A DNA stretch of 64,000 bases from Oryzias latipes. Taxonomy: Eukaryota > Chordata > Actinopteri > Beloniformes > Adrianichthyidae. Location: assembly GCF_002234675.1 (NCBI RefSeq), contig NC_019879.2, positions 2,724,619-2,788,618 on the forward strand. The letters run 5' to 3'. The notes beneath the pieces are model-generated. The model searched no databases. It was given only the letters and a program-made list of their open reading frames with translations, and was not told the DNA's origin. The position numbers and the translations under genes were made by a program. Shown one piece after another: positions 40,766 through 53,014 of the stretch (positions are counted from its first letter, which is position 1; every line of letters begins with the position of its first letter).

Positions 40766-40990
40766 GGAGGGAGCCGGTTTAGCTCGTGCTGGTTTGCGGC
40801 GCCTTCTGTCAGTGAAACCAGGGTTCGACTCCGGGCTGCTCCCTGTTCCCTTCTCTACCTCTGTGCCGCTTCCGAGCCCGGTTTGAGAAGGTTGCGTCAG
40901 GAAGGGCATCCGGCGTAAAACATTGCCAAGTTTACCATGCGACTTGTTCGCTGTGGCGACCCCTGATGGGAGAAGCCAAAAGTGGAAGAA
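40766..40990 (+). mobile_element. tRNA-derived SINE, copy C, perfect target duplication
   Basis: Full-length SINE with tRNA-like head (GAGCCGGTTTAGCTCGTGC), B-box GGGTTCGACTCCGGG, and tail GCCAAAAGTGGAAGAA. It is flanked by the identical 16-base sequence GATAGTAATGAGCTTT at 40750-40765 and 40991-41006, which suggests a recent insertion. Confidence 0.92.
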
Positions 40991-41651
40991 GATAGTAATG
41001 AGCTTTAGAATAAAGTATTGCATTTCTGGACTTTGCTTGTGGTACAAAAATCATTGTTTTTTTAAACTCACATTCTTAGATCAAAATTCATCTTTAGTCA
41101 GCCTAATTGAAAAATTATTTTAAAAATAATCTTTTTTTGCCAGAAAAAAATGTATTGTGTTACAGAAAATTACTACAACAGTGTTTGTGTTATTTCTCTT
41201 TGTGAGATAGATTAAAAAATTAAAAAAATTGCAAAATAATGAGACAGCCTGAACTTGTTTAGGATTTCTAAACAGATCTGTCTTCCTCTAAAAAAAACCA
41301 AAAAAAAAGGGAAACATCGCCTTTTGACCTGAAATTTATGAAATTTGAGTCTTTAAGTCAGTACAACTTCTCTATTTTGTTTCCTCTATTAATCTGAAGG
41401 ACAAACACAAAACAAAAATATTTCTTTTAAATCAAGTGACTGTGAGAAGTTTGGTAATCACAAAATGAGAAACATTTTTTACATTTTATTAAACATTGAA
41501 TTACTGAAACTGTAAAAATAGTTTAGAAGACAAATACACAACAATCTGCTATCAGGCAAAAAATAAAAGAAAAAAATATTTACAAAAATGTTGAGACATT
41601 GCTTAAAATATTTTACAAGAACCAGGAAAAGAGCAACAATATTACAGAATG

Positions 41652-41957
41652 TAAAGACTCACTCCGAGGAAAATAGTGTTTTGGGGTTTTTAACATGTCT
41701 TTGCAGCATTTCTTCTCACAATAGATGACATATTTATAGAAAGTTGAGCTTAAAATTGCCTTTCCGAGGATTTCTTTATTCAAATCGTTGTGAATCAGGA
41801 GCAGCTGTTTGACAAGATCGCATTTTGTTACATAGGAAACACAACTGGAGCCCTGCTCTGCTCCATTCTGCTGCGTCCACTAGAGCCATGCAGGGTGGGA
41901 GGGGTTTTGTCTAAAACCAGCGTCATTTAAAATATGATGATCAGAGTGGGCCTTTTT
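41652..41957 (+). mobile_element. AAAGACCC-ended MITE copy near the receptor gene
   Basis: Begins TAAAGACTCACTCCGAGG and ends GATGATCAGAGTGGGCC. Contains TTGTGAATCAGGAGCAGC. It lies about 175 bases past the receptor stop codon and could be transcribed in its 3' UTR. Confidence 0.6.
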
Positions 41958-42131
41958 TAAACAGACCTATGAGATGTTTGCTCAGGTCACTGCAACATTT
42001 CTGGATGGAAACCAGAGCCAAAGGAATCCAAAAACACTAGAGCGCAATTAGAAAAATCGCAGAATTATTGGACAACAAATAAAGTTCCTCTGAAGCTCAG
42101 AAAAGTTTCTTTAAGGCAACGGAGTGAACGT

Positions 42132-43314
42132 TTACATGACTGTGGATGTGATTTCTGATGACAGAGAAGACCTGCTGCTTCTGCTGGCTGATCCTCTCTC
42201 CTTCAGGCCCATCTTCCTCACCACCTGCCCCAGCCGCCGTCTGAATTTCTTGCCCACAAACGCATACAACACCGGGTTTATGCAGCTGTGAAGCAGCCCC
42301 AGGCTCTGCGTGCCAAACATGGCCTGGTCCACCGCCATCCTCTCCGGGCACTTGTAGGGAACGATCTTTGCCCTGAAAAATGTGTCTGTCATCACCGTGA
42401 CGTGGTACGGCATCCAGCAGAGCAGGAAGGCGCCGACCACGAACACGATCACTCTCATTGCCCGCTGACGCTGGAACCCCCCGCGGATGTGGAGGAGGCG
42501 CTGGATGGTTATTCCGTAACAGGGCACCATGATGGCCAGCGGGAGGAGGAAACCCAAAGTGTGGCGGAGGATTCTGGTGCTCAGCCGCCATTCGTCTGCA
42601 CTCCTGGGATCGTACTGCTCGGCACAGACGTACAGAGTGAAGTTCTTAGAGGAGAACGACGAGCTGAACAGCCCCGGCAGAGACAGAAGAGCCCCGAGGG
42701 CCCAGACGGCGGCGCAAACACCCCAGCTGGCCATCAGACGGTTGGCCCTGCGGGCCTCAAGTGCTCGCACGATGACCATGTACCGGTCCACGCAGATGCA
42801 CGTCAGGAAGAGGATGCTGGAGTAAAAGCTCAGCTCCTGCAGGACGGTGACGATTTTGCACAGGGCGTCACCAAACACCCAGCCCACGGTGACGGAGGCG
42901 GCCCAGAATGGCAGCGTGAGGGCCAACAGGATGTCGGCGACTGCCAGGTTTAAGAGGTAGAAATCAGAGGGAGTCATCGTCCGCCTGTTCATGCTGATGA
43001 CCACCCCCACCACCATGTTTCCGGGAATCGCCAGCAGAAAGATGAGAACGTAGAAAACGCACACAGTGATCATCACGGCGTCGGGAAAGGTGAAAGTGTC
43101 GCAGGGCTGAGTGTCCGGGTCCAAGATGAACTCTGTGTAGTTGTAGGTGAAGTTGAGTTCTTCGTAAATGGAGCTGAAGTCGTCCATCTCAAACTTTGAG
43201 AGAGAAGACACGTTAAAATCTGTGAGGGTGGGAAAAAACAAACATGTAAATCAATATTTTACAATAAAAGCTCCCGTCTTCTGTAATAGAAGTGCTTAAG
43301 CTCTTACCAGTCAT
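42132..43314 (-). CDS. CXC chemokine receptor of the CXCR1/CXCR2 (IL-8 receptor) type
   Basis: Seven-transmembrane GPCR expected in the leukocyte plasma membrane, binding ELR-type CXC chemokines and signalling through Gi (family knowledge). Two coding segments: 43308-43314 (ATGACTG) and 42132-43219, joined by GTAAGA/TCACAG in phase 1, giving 364 residues beginning MTDFNVSSLSKFEMDDFSS. The N-terminus is acidic with N-glycosylation sites (NFT, NYT). Seen motifs: GNMVVG in TM1, LNLAVADILLALTLPFWA in TM2, WVFGDALCK with the conserved Cys, CVDRYMVIV (the DRY motif), LLCWMPYH in TM6, HSCINPVLYAFVGKKF in TM7, and a Ser-rich tail ending SEITSTVM. The open frame runs 22 bases past the acceptor, so an unspliced reading would wrongly start MFFPTL. 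Choosing between cxcr1 and cxcr2 would need a tree. Confidence 0.9.
43308..43314 (-). CDS. CXCR1/2-like coding exon 1 (7 bases)
   Basis: ATGACTG followed by GTAAGAGC. It encodes Met-Thr and the first base of Asp, which AT at 43219-43218 completes. This two-exon form with a tiny first coding segment is common in chemokine receptors. Confidence 0.75.
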
Positions 43315-46300
43315 CGTTGTGTCTCCTCCACCGCAAAAACCTTGTGTCTCAGAAGGTGACGAGACGCAAACAGACTTCCCTTCTTCTGGCTTTCCTCAGT
43401 GACCAAGACTTTCAAAAGGGAGGGGTCTATTTCCAATTTGAATACATTACACTGACACTTTTTTCTAACAATGTTGACCAGAAAAAAAGAATATAACAGC
43501 ATTTTTACTGAATATATTATACATTTCTATGTTCATTGAACAGTATTTTGGTAAAACTTGTGTTTGGGTATTAGAAAACTGTTCTGACTGGGTTATTCCA
43601 CAAAACCAAAAGAGAAAGCAATAAGTAGTTCTATTAATTATTCAAATAATAAAAAACGAGAAACTTGAAAAAAAATGGAGAAAAATAATATTTTTGTTGT
43701 TTCTTTTTGACTTTGTAACCCTTCGGCTTTCGTTTCATACTCTTTACATTAAAGTATAGGGTTATTTTTTTTTATTTTTTGGAAAATGTGGAGGATAAAT
43801 CACTCCAGAGAGTTGTTAAAATCAACTATGTTGGGAGGGGGGGCAGACTAAATCTGCGCTGGCCACAAACGCATTACCGGCATCTGATCATCAGCCCATC
43901 TGATCCACCGCTGCTGTCAGAAGGAAGTCCCCAGCTCATGACATGTCTGTTGGCACATGAGTGCATCACACTTCCCGCCACACTTCTCATGTGTTTCAAC
44001 TCACAATGTCACAAGGCTTGGGCTTCATTTCTCAGCAATAAACTAAAGTATGTAAACATGTTTTGGAAATAGGCCTCAGGGAAATATTGGAAGGAGAAAC
44101 CGTCTACCAGAAAACAAGTTTCTGTCTAAAATCAGCAGTGATATTAAAATCCTGTTTTCATTTTTGTTGCTTTAATTAGGTCAAAGTTTTCTAAACTATG
44201 AGACATTATTGGTCCGTGAAGGGAGATGACATGTCTCCTCTTCTACGTTCAAACTGCACCTGATCCGTGGTATTGGTGTACAAGCGGACTTAAAATCATG
44301 AAAGTCCAAAACAACCAGGGAAAGACCTTAAATTCACAATCCAAGGTCGGAGCTGAGCTCTGGGGTCGTGCCAATCCACCTTCTGACAAGACTGACTGCT
44401 GTCAGGACGCCCCAATTCATCCAGAATTCTAGATGGATTGATGTTGCTTAAAATGGAAACACCAGAGGGTGGATGCATTTGTCAGTTATTGTTGATAAAA
44501 AGTGACCTACTGCCATGTTCGACCTGTACATTGTAAAAGAACAGAAAAATAGTTCAAAGGCCACAGAGACCATTGACTGTATATGAGAGCTGGACTGAGT
44601 CAACCCTCCACGTTCCCATGAGAAGTACCTGCTGGTCCCGAAAAGCCGAAACCCCACAAATTTCTATAGAGAAATAAACAGCTGTTACTCAAGTGATTCT
44701 GTGTCAGAATAACTATTCTTACTCTGATGCCTTTATATGCTTGTTAATCATCTTATTTTTAATATTTTTTTTCTGTAGTTCAAGTCTTTCGTGGTATAAA
44801 CTGGCCAATCAGAGTGGTTGTCATAGAAACGTTGATTCAGACAGACTCGGACCAATCGCTGCTTATGGACGATTTCTGGTTCCAACATGGAAGCATCTGC
44901 ATGGCAAAAAGTGGCAACAGATGTTGCTTCATGCCGCTGGAACAGGAAGTAAGGCGTTTTCTATGGATGACATCACACTGGCTCTGTCCAGGTCTCTTAT
45001 ACGGTCGTTGGCGGACACACACACACACGAAGTTGGTGAAAAGACAAAGGCAGCTCTCTATATGCTGTACATACATCTGCAAACACATACGTCTGCTGGA
45101 TATTGAACATTTTTCAGAAAGTCAAAGCAGCAATTAGTTGTTACGAGTAAAATACGCCTCCAATTCACTTCCTCAAACTCTTGTCAAAGAAATTGGTTTT
45201 TTTCTTCACATCAATACAATTAAAATCATAAGTACTTATTTAAAATGTAATAGTAACAATAAACCTGTACTGTGGAAAGGAAAACTGTTATGAAAGCTGG
45301 GCTGGATTGAAAAAAGTGTAATGTTCACTGGTGATCCTCGTTTTGTATGATGTAACAAAAGAACTGAAATAAAATGAATTAAATTGAGATAAATTCATTT
45401 GTGTTTTTTTTTTTTTTAGGTAAGGGGACTGTTGTAAAACCAGTGAGAATGTTAAAGTGTTCTTATAGTAGCTTGAGATTTTCTTTGAAAACTACCTTTT
45501 TTTTAGAAAGTTATAAACACTTTGGCTCTTGATGTTTTTAATGAAAATCCTTCTTTCTGTTCCTTTATGCTCTGCAGGAAAACATTCTGTGAATCAACAG
45601 TAAAAATGGGGCAACTCTAAGCTGTCTGTACGTCTAGGATGGTGCTTGGTGCAACAAAGGATGTGAAGAAACATGGGTTTTGACGTTGTATGCAATGTGT
45701 TGCTTCCACTTTAAGCACTTCTTGATACTGTTTCAGGCCTAAACAATAGGAAAAAAAATGCTTTCATTCTTTTACTGACACGGTGAGACGTTCGATATGC
45801 AATGGTTTCTCTGTACACTTTCCAGAAAAGCAAAAGAATTTCATTTTCCGGACACTAGATGGAGCCGAAGAGTTTAAAAAAAAAAAGTAACAGCAACTTC
45901 CAGCTGCTTCTGACCTTCTGTAGTTGAACTTTAATTTGGTTGAGTTTAACAGTAAATGTGATGATTCTAGCTCAGAAAAGTCTTTAGATCAGGTTTTAAC
46001 AGAAAACTTATCGACAACTTTCTGTACAAGGCAGTGGAACAAACATGACAATCTCTGACATTAAGAGCTGATCTGAGACGACCAAATTGGTTAAAATGAA
46101 ATGATTAAAAACAACCAACATCTTTGAACAGTTTGGTTAAGAGCAGGAAGACGCCTCACATCTCCTCCTGGGGCGTTGGATCTCAAAAACTCCACTTAAG
46201 GCATTTACCACTTCAAAATGAAAACTAAAAAGGAGAAACTAACGGGTCGCCACGTTTCAGCATAAATTAAGAGAAGAAAGTGCATCGAGTGTTCAAGTAG

Positions 46301-46523
46301 GGCGTGAAGTTTAACAGAAAGGGGGTGGGGGTGTCGGGTTTGGCTTCTCGAGAAGTGTACTTGCACTCCAAAGGACTAATGACACGTCTGACCACAGTTT
46401 TGAGTAAAAAAACAACAATAACAATGTAAAAGTTGATCATCCATGTTGATCCAGGCTGTGGTCAAGAGCCAGCCAAACTGGAGCAGAGATCCTGGAGCCC
46501 CACCCTGTCACACCCTCCCGCTT
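43315..46523. other. Intergenic region between the receptor and nabp1
   Basis: 43315-44500 and 45120-46400 are AT-rich with no supported gene. 44560-45020 contains a dispersed repeat related to 19020-19240 and a short (CA)n at 45014-45028. The part next to 46523 is probably nabp1 3' UTR. Open frames here have no recognisable domains. Confidence 0.65.
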
Positions 46524-48223
<1,700 letters not shown>

Positions 48224-49305
48224 TATTCTAAAGAAAAATAAATCAATAAACCAAACGAATAAGGGCGGATTCGCTTCGCCTTCTTGTCACTTTAGCGCTG
48301 TCTGTCTCCTACTCCAATGTGGGACGCTACTAGGCTAGCGCATGCCCCCCTAGACCAATTAGCCTGTTAGCCAAATGCTAACTGAGCCCTATTCAACAAA
48401 CCGTATGTAAATATAAGCGTTCTCCGCAATCACCGTTGTTTCTACACATACAGTGTAACACTTTGACGGCAATGTGAATTTTGGCTTAGATGTTATGATT
48501 CCCGACAGTAAGGGGAAAGGAGAAAAATCATGCTAGTTCCTTCTTTGACGTAGTACTTAGCTATAGCGTTTGCTAACTGATAGTGAACTGCCGGTCGCTT
48601 TTATTGAGTGTGGCCGCTACCATTACTCTGTAGGGGGGTGGGTTAAAAGTGTTTACTTCGTGCTCTTGCGCAAGAAAGACAAATTAAAACTAGTAAAGTC
48701 ACTTCAAACCGTTATTTAAGTGTTCGGCATTTATAGCAGCGAGAAAGGTGTGTGATTACGATTATTTTACGGCATAAATAGGTTGGTTTGCTCCACAGTG
48801 CTGTTGTTCCCAAGGACCGCGAGATTATAGAACCTTAGCAAGGGTTGGTACGGATGCATTGCGAATACTGAACAAACTTAATATTTGTATGAATTTTTGT
48901 GTATATTGGTTTAGTTCGCAAGGCTTTCAGCTTTGATAATAATAATTAAATGGCTGACTTTTCACTTATCAAATACTCATCAGAACAGCAAGAATATACT
49001 AATTCATACCAATAAAAACGCTGGAATATCCGTGCACCAATCTTCTCTCCCTGCTTTGTGACTTGAGCAGGGTAACACTGGAGGAATAAGCCTACCCTTC
49101 CCACTTGGACATTTCACCAATCGAGAGCAGAGGCACGCGTAGACAGAGAAATTTTGTTCAAAAGGGCAATTTAGAGTTACCGATCAATCAAGTCTGTGTG
49201 CTTTTGTGTCCCAGGAAGACGAACGCACGGGTTATCAAAATTCCAAAGAAACCAAATCTTTTTATCTAGTGCTGTTGATACTTATGAAAATGTTAAAGAA
49301 AAGAA
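48224..49305. other. nabp1 5' flank up to the tRNA gene
   Basis: Presumed nabp1 promoter side. No TATA box or second divergent gene could be supported. No repeat ends are recognised. Confidence 0.55.
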
Positions 49306-49387
49306 CGTCACGAACAGGATTCGAACCTGTGCGGGGAAACCCCATTGGATTTCGAGTCCAACGCCTTAACCTCTCGGCCACCGTGAC
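49306..49387 (-). tRNA. tRNA-Ser(CGA)
   Basis: 82-base cloverleaf on the minus strand. Acceptor stem GTCACGG pairs with TCGTGAC-type 3' strand, with G73 as expected for Ser. The A box is TGGCCGAGAGG, and the anticodon stem-loop TTGGA-CTCGAAA-TCCAA gives anticodon CGA. A long variable arm (GGGG...CCCC) marks it as class II. The T arm/B box is GGTTCGAATCC. T-runs downstream (TTTT within 10 bases of the 3' end) suit a pol III terminator. No intron. CCA is not encoded, as expected for a nuclear eukaryotic tRNA. Confidence 0.97.
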
Positions 49388-50129
49388 GAGTTACATCTAA
49401 ACCTTCGCGGATGAACAATTTAACCCATACAGATAAATCTTACTTGTGTTGGCAAACTGTGAGGCGGTTTTCGAAACATTTCAATGTTAGATGTAAATAA
49501 ATATAATAATAATAAACGTTGTTGCACATTTTCTATTTTTTTTAGGTAGTTGGTGAATCCTACAGGGGGAGACAAAGACCGCAACCAAGACGACGTGACG
49601 GTCTGTTTAACGTCATTTCAAGTTTGATTTTTTACCGTTTAAGCAAACATATATATTATTGGAGCTTTTCTAACGTTTCTTTCATATTTATTGCCCATTA
49701 AATTATATTTAAATACATTTTTAGATAACAACAATAAAGTCAAATGATGAAACTGAATTTACAAAGGTAATATTATGGCACCGTCCCGCCATCTTAACGG
49801 GGCGCCGCTACCTTGCTTAACCAATTGCCGTCGTCATCTTTGAATTTGTTCATTGGTCATAACTTAAAATGTAGGATGAATAAGAAGCTTATGCTTTGTT
49901 TATGTTTACGTCGCTTGTGGGAGTCGATACTTCATCACCCTTCCACTAAACACGAACATCCCTAAATTTTCTGAAGTTAAGAATCTCTTGTGACGGGTTT
50001 CAATGCGCATGCTCAACTGTGATCATGTTGATAATGGTTCAAACCCCAAGGTTTTGTTACGACGCTGAAGTTGGCTTCTTATTCACACCTTAAAGGAACA
50101 TTCCACTGCATTTTTTACACTAAGACCAA
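49388..50129. other. Intergenic stretch after the tRNA
   Basis: AT-rich, with no supported gene, repeat end or RNA fold that I could recognise. Confidence 0.55.
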
Positions 50130-51651
50130 GGGCCTGTTGCACAAAAGTAGGATAAGGGATTAAGCCAGGATATCTTGGTGATACTGGCTCAATTGATCCC
50201 CAATCCGGTTGCACTAAAGCTGGATAGGGGGCAGGAGGATATGTTATGGTATAAGTTACCATGGAGATTTATTCTGTGGAGCTAGCCTGCTCCAGACCAG
50301 GCTAAATTCCATCTCTAACGTCAGTCAGCAGTCGCCACAAATGGAAACCAATAGTTATTTCACTGCTCACTATACATTGTTATCACATATAACTAGACCC
50401 ACTGTCATTATTTAAACGTTTGTGATCATTAATTTCAATCATTTTGGATAAATAATGAGTTTTACATGATGTTGCTATCATTAGATAATTTACAGTTTCC
50501 CATAGACTATAAGGCTATATGTAAAATGATAGAATATTAGGGCCACAGAGGGGAAAAAAAGACAAGTCATAATATTGTAACCAGTTGTTTTAAAGGAGGA
50601 AAGTTGTTAAAATGACAGATGTGGGGCATTTCGTGAAATTTTACCTCAGTATGGTTTCATAAACGAAGACATGCTGATGTGCCAGAATATGAAGTATCAC
50701 ATTTTCATAACTATCAAAACTGTAAAAAGAATATGTTGCTTTTCTGCAGAAAGAACCAGCCTCATAAATTTATGACTTTTTCCTTTTTCCTCAGTGGGGC
50801 CCTAATACTCTGTCATACAAAATAATACACATTCCATTAAAATATGAAAACACAATGTGTAACATTATGTTCCTTTATTGAATAAGGATAAAACAAAGCA
50901 GGTAAACCACACTTAAAAACGTTCACTTTGAATGAACATAAAAAACTTATGGAAATGATTTCCACATGATTAGACAGCGTTACTTGAACAAAAATGAATC
51001 ATATTGGTCCTACTTAATGTACTTAGGCTCAAACTAATAAATTTAAGTTGATTCAATCTAAATACTGCAGTTGGACCCAACTTTAAATTAATATTGTTGC
51101 TCACTCTCAAAGGATAAAAGTTGATCCAACTTAATTGAATCACTTCAATTGGTCACACCTCATTAAATTAAGTTTATTCAACTTAAATTTTGTATGACTA
51201 CCTAACACAATTTATGTTGATATTACTTAATTTTTTGCTTTAATTTTAATTATACATCTGACAATGATAAGGTTTTCCAAAGTTTCAACCAATGGGTCTT
51301 TTAATTTTCACATCAAAGACATTAAGTACGCAGTAATGTCCCACATGACAAGACAGGCGCTCAAGTAACGCGAATTCTGTTTTAAGTTACATGAACAGTT
51401 TACCGCACAAGGGGTTTGGTCATCATCCTCTCCCACACTCTAACTCATGGTGCAGAAAAGAAATAAAACATATCAGTTTAAATCACTAGTTAAAACAGAA
51501 TAAAACAGCTAGACAATAAAACCCATGGACAAAAACTCACACTTAGACCCCAATCTGCCCAGATAGACAAAGAAAATGGAATCCCACAATTCCTTGCGAT
51601 TACTAATGCATCCAATTTAATGGTATTATCCTACTTTTGTGCAACAGGCCC
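50130..51651. mobile_element. TIR element with GGGCCTGTTGCACAAAAG ends
   Basis: Left end GGGCCTGTTGCACAAAAGTA and right end TACTTTTGTGCAACAGGCCC are near-perfect inverted repeats of about 27 bases. Total about 1.5 kb with no transposase frame. The ends resemble PIF/Harbinger-type non-autonomous elements of fish (recall). No clear target duplication was found. Confidence 0.7.
50916..51622 (+). mobile_element. Truncated copy of the CACTCA-ended element, nested
   Basis: Matches 38277-39000 almost throughout but lacks the last 165 bases of that copy, ending at TTTAATGGTATTA where the host right end begins. It lies wholly within the 50130-51651 element. Confidence 0.7.
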
Positions 51652-52183
51652 CTGGACTTGTCAAACCAGGAGAAAATAAATATTTGTTGTTTGAAACTTC
51701 TGTTGCCTCCTGTCTTGTGAATCCGTGTCGTCTGCCTAATACCACTAACCCCACAACAATGGAGCCCAAAAAATATATATACTGTATATCATTTTAAATC
51801 TATCAACTACAGAAAATCATCCTATTTGTAATGTTCACAAATCAGATAAAGGTTCTGAATAGAAAGCCAACTTCAGCGCCGTGGTTGAGTTTACTGAATG
51901 GCTGGGTGATATAGTGTGTGTAAAATGCAAAGTATTCTGTAGGATAAAGTCTATTTTTAAAATAATGTTTAAAAAAAGAGATAAACTACCAAAAGATTGG
52001 CATGGAAAAACTGATTTTTTGTGTTCCGTGTTAAAATTTGGGTATGATTTCAATATAGATTCATTTTAAAACAGACGCTGTCCTGGTAAATATTGCCGAA
52101 CAAGTACCAGTAAAATTCTCATTAACCAAATCCAGTTTTATTTCCTATTCCAATTTAACTATATTTAATTTAAAATTTGACAC

Positions 52184-53014
52184 TAAAGACCCTCTCCATT
52201 AAAAATTGTGTTTCTGGTGTCTTAATCATGTTCCAGTGGCATTTTTCTCACAATGTGAAGGACATATATAAAGGAAATTAAGCTTTTATTTATTTTATTT
52301 TTATTAATTTTTTTCTCGCATTATTCATTGAAAACAGGTGAAACTGTGAATCAGGAGCAGACCAAAAAATGCTGTTGGTAAAAGCCTGTTGCAGTGATGT
52401 CTACAGTCAGCAGGCAGCAAACCTCCTGAACAGCACCATTCCGATGGCAAACAGATCCATTAACGTCTTTGTTTTATTCCTCCCATATGGCATGTGGCTT
52501 AAAACTGTGTGGCTTGATAGATCCAATGTTGCTCACAATTTTTGTTGCACCAATAATGTTAGGTTGGGGTTATGAGGGGCTGTAAGGTAGCAGGAGAGAG
52601 TGAGAACCAATGGATGATGGGAAATGAGGACAGGCTTGCGCCATGACAAGGCAGACGCAAATTTCTAATGAACTTCTGTCGCTCTGCAGCAACTATGTCA
52701 CAGAAAACTACAGTTTTTTTGTTTTGTTTTAATTTAGACTAAAACAACAAAGTCATATCCTTAACCCTTGTACTATCCTAGGCACTTTAACGTTGGGAGT
52801 TGGGTCATCTAGACCCACTAGACATGCGCTGAACCTTTTTTCTTCAATGATTTGTGATCTTCACTGGTGTCCATGGATTACATGAAATCTTTCCACCTTT
52901 ATCCACCTTTGTTATGGTGGGGAGAACACGTCAATGTAAGGGTGGGGTCATCTGGACCCCATAGGATAGCACAAGGGTTACAGAATAGATCAAAAGATGA
53001 TCGGACTGGGACTT
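52184..53014 (+). mobile_element. AAAGACCC-ended MITE interrupted by a piggyBac-like MITE
   Basis: Starts TAAAGACCCTCTCC, contains GTGAATCAGGAGCAGAC and TTTCTAATGAACTTCTGTCG, and ends GATGATCGGACTGGGACTT. Positions 52761-52980 are a separate insertion. The left half is flanked by an extra segment (52370-52560) not seen in other copies. Confidence 0.6.
52761..52980 (+). mobile_element. piggyBac-like MITE, copy 5, nested
   Basis: TTAA at 52761-52764 followed by CCCTTGTACTATCCTAGG. The right end GGATAGCACAAGGGTTA has one base of the TTAA changed. It sits inside the AAAGACCC element. Confidence 0.82.

Larger units (their letters stand above)
37761..42131. other. Intergenic region between speg and the chemokine receptor gene
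   Basis: Holds a fragment of the AAAGACCC family (38112-38235), the CACTCA-ended element, the candidate solo LTR, SINE copy C and a further AAAGACCC element. Between these (39170-39850, 40480-40765, 40991-41650) I see only AT-rich DNA with no supported gene. Confidence 0.7.

Noticed and set aside
42288..42953. 221-codon open frame on the plus strand opposite the chemokine receptor
   Set aside because: It is antisense to a clear seven-transmembrane receptor in GC-rich coding DNA, and its sequence has no family features.
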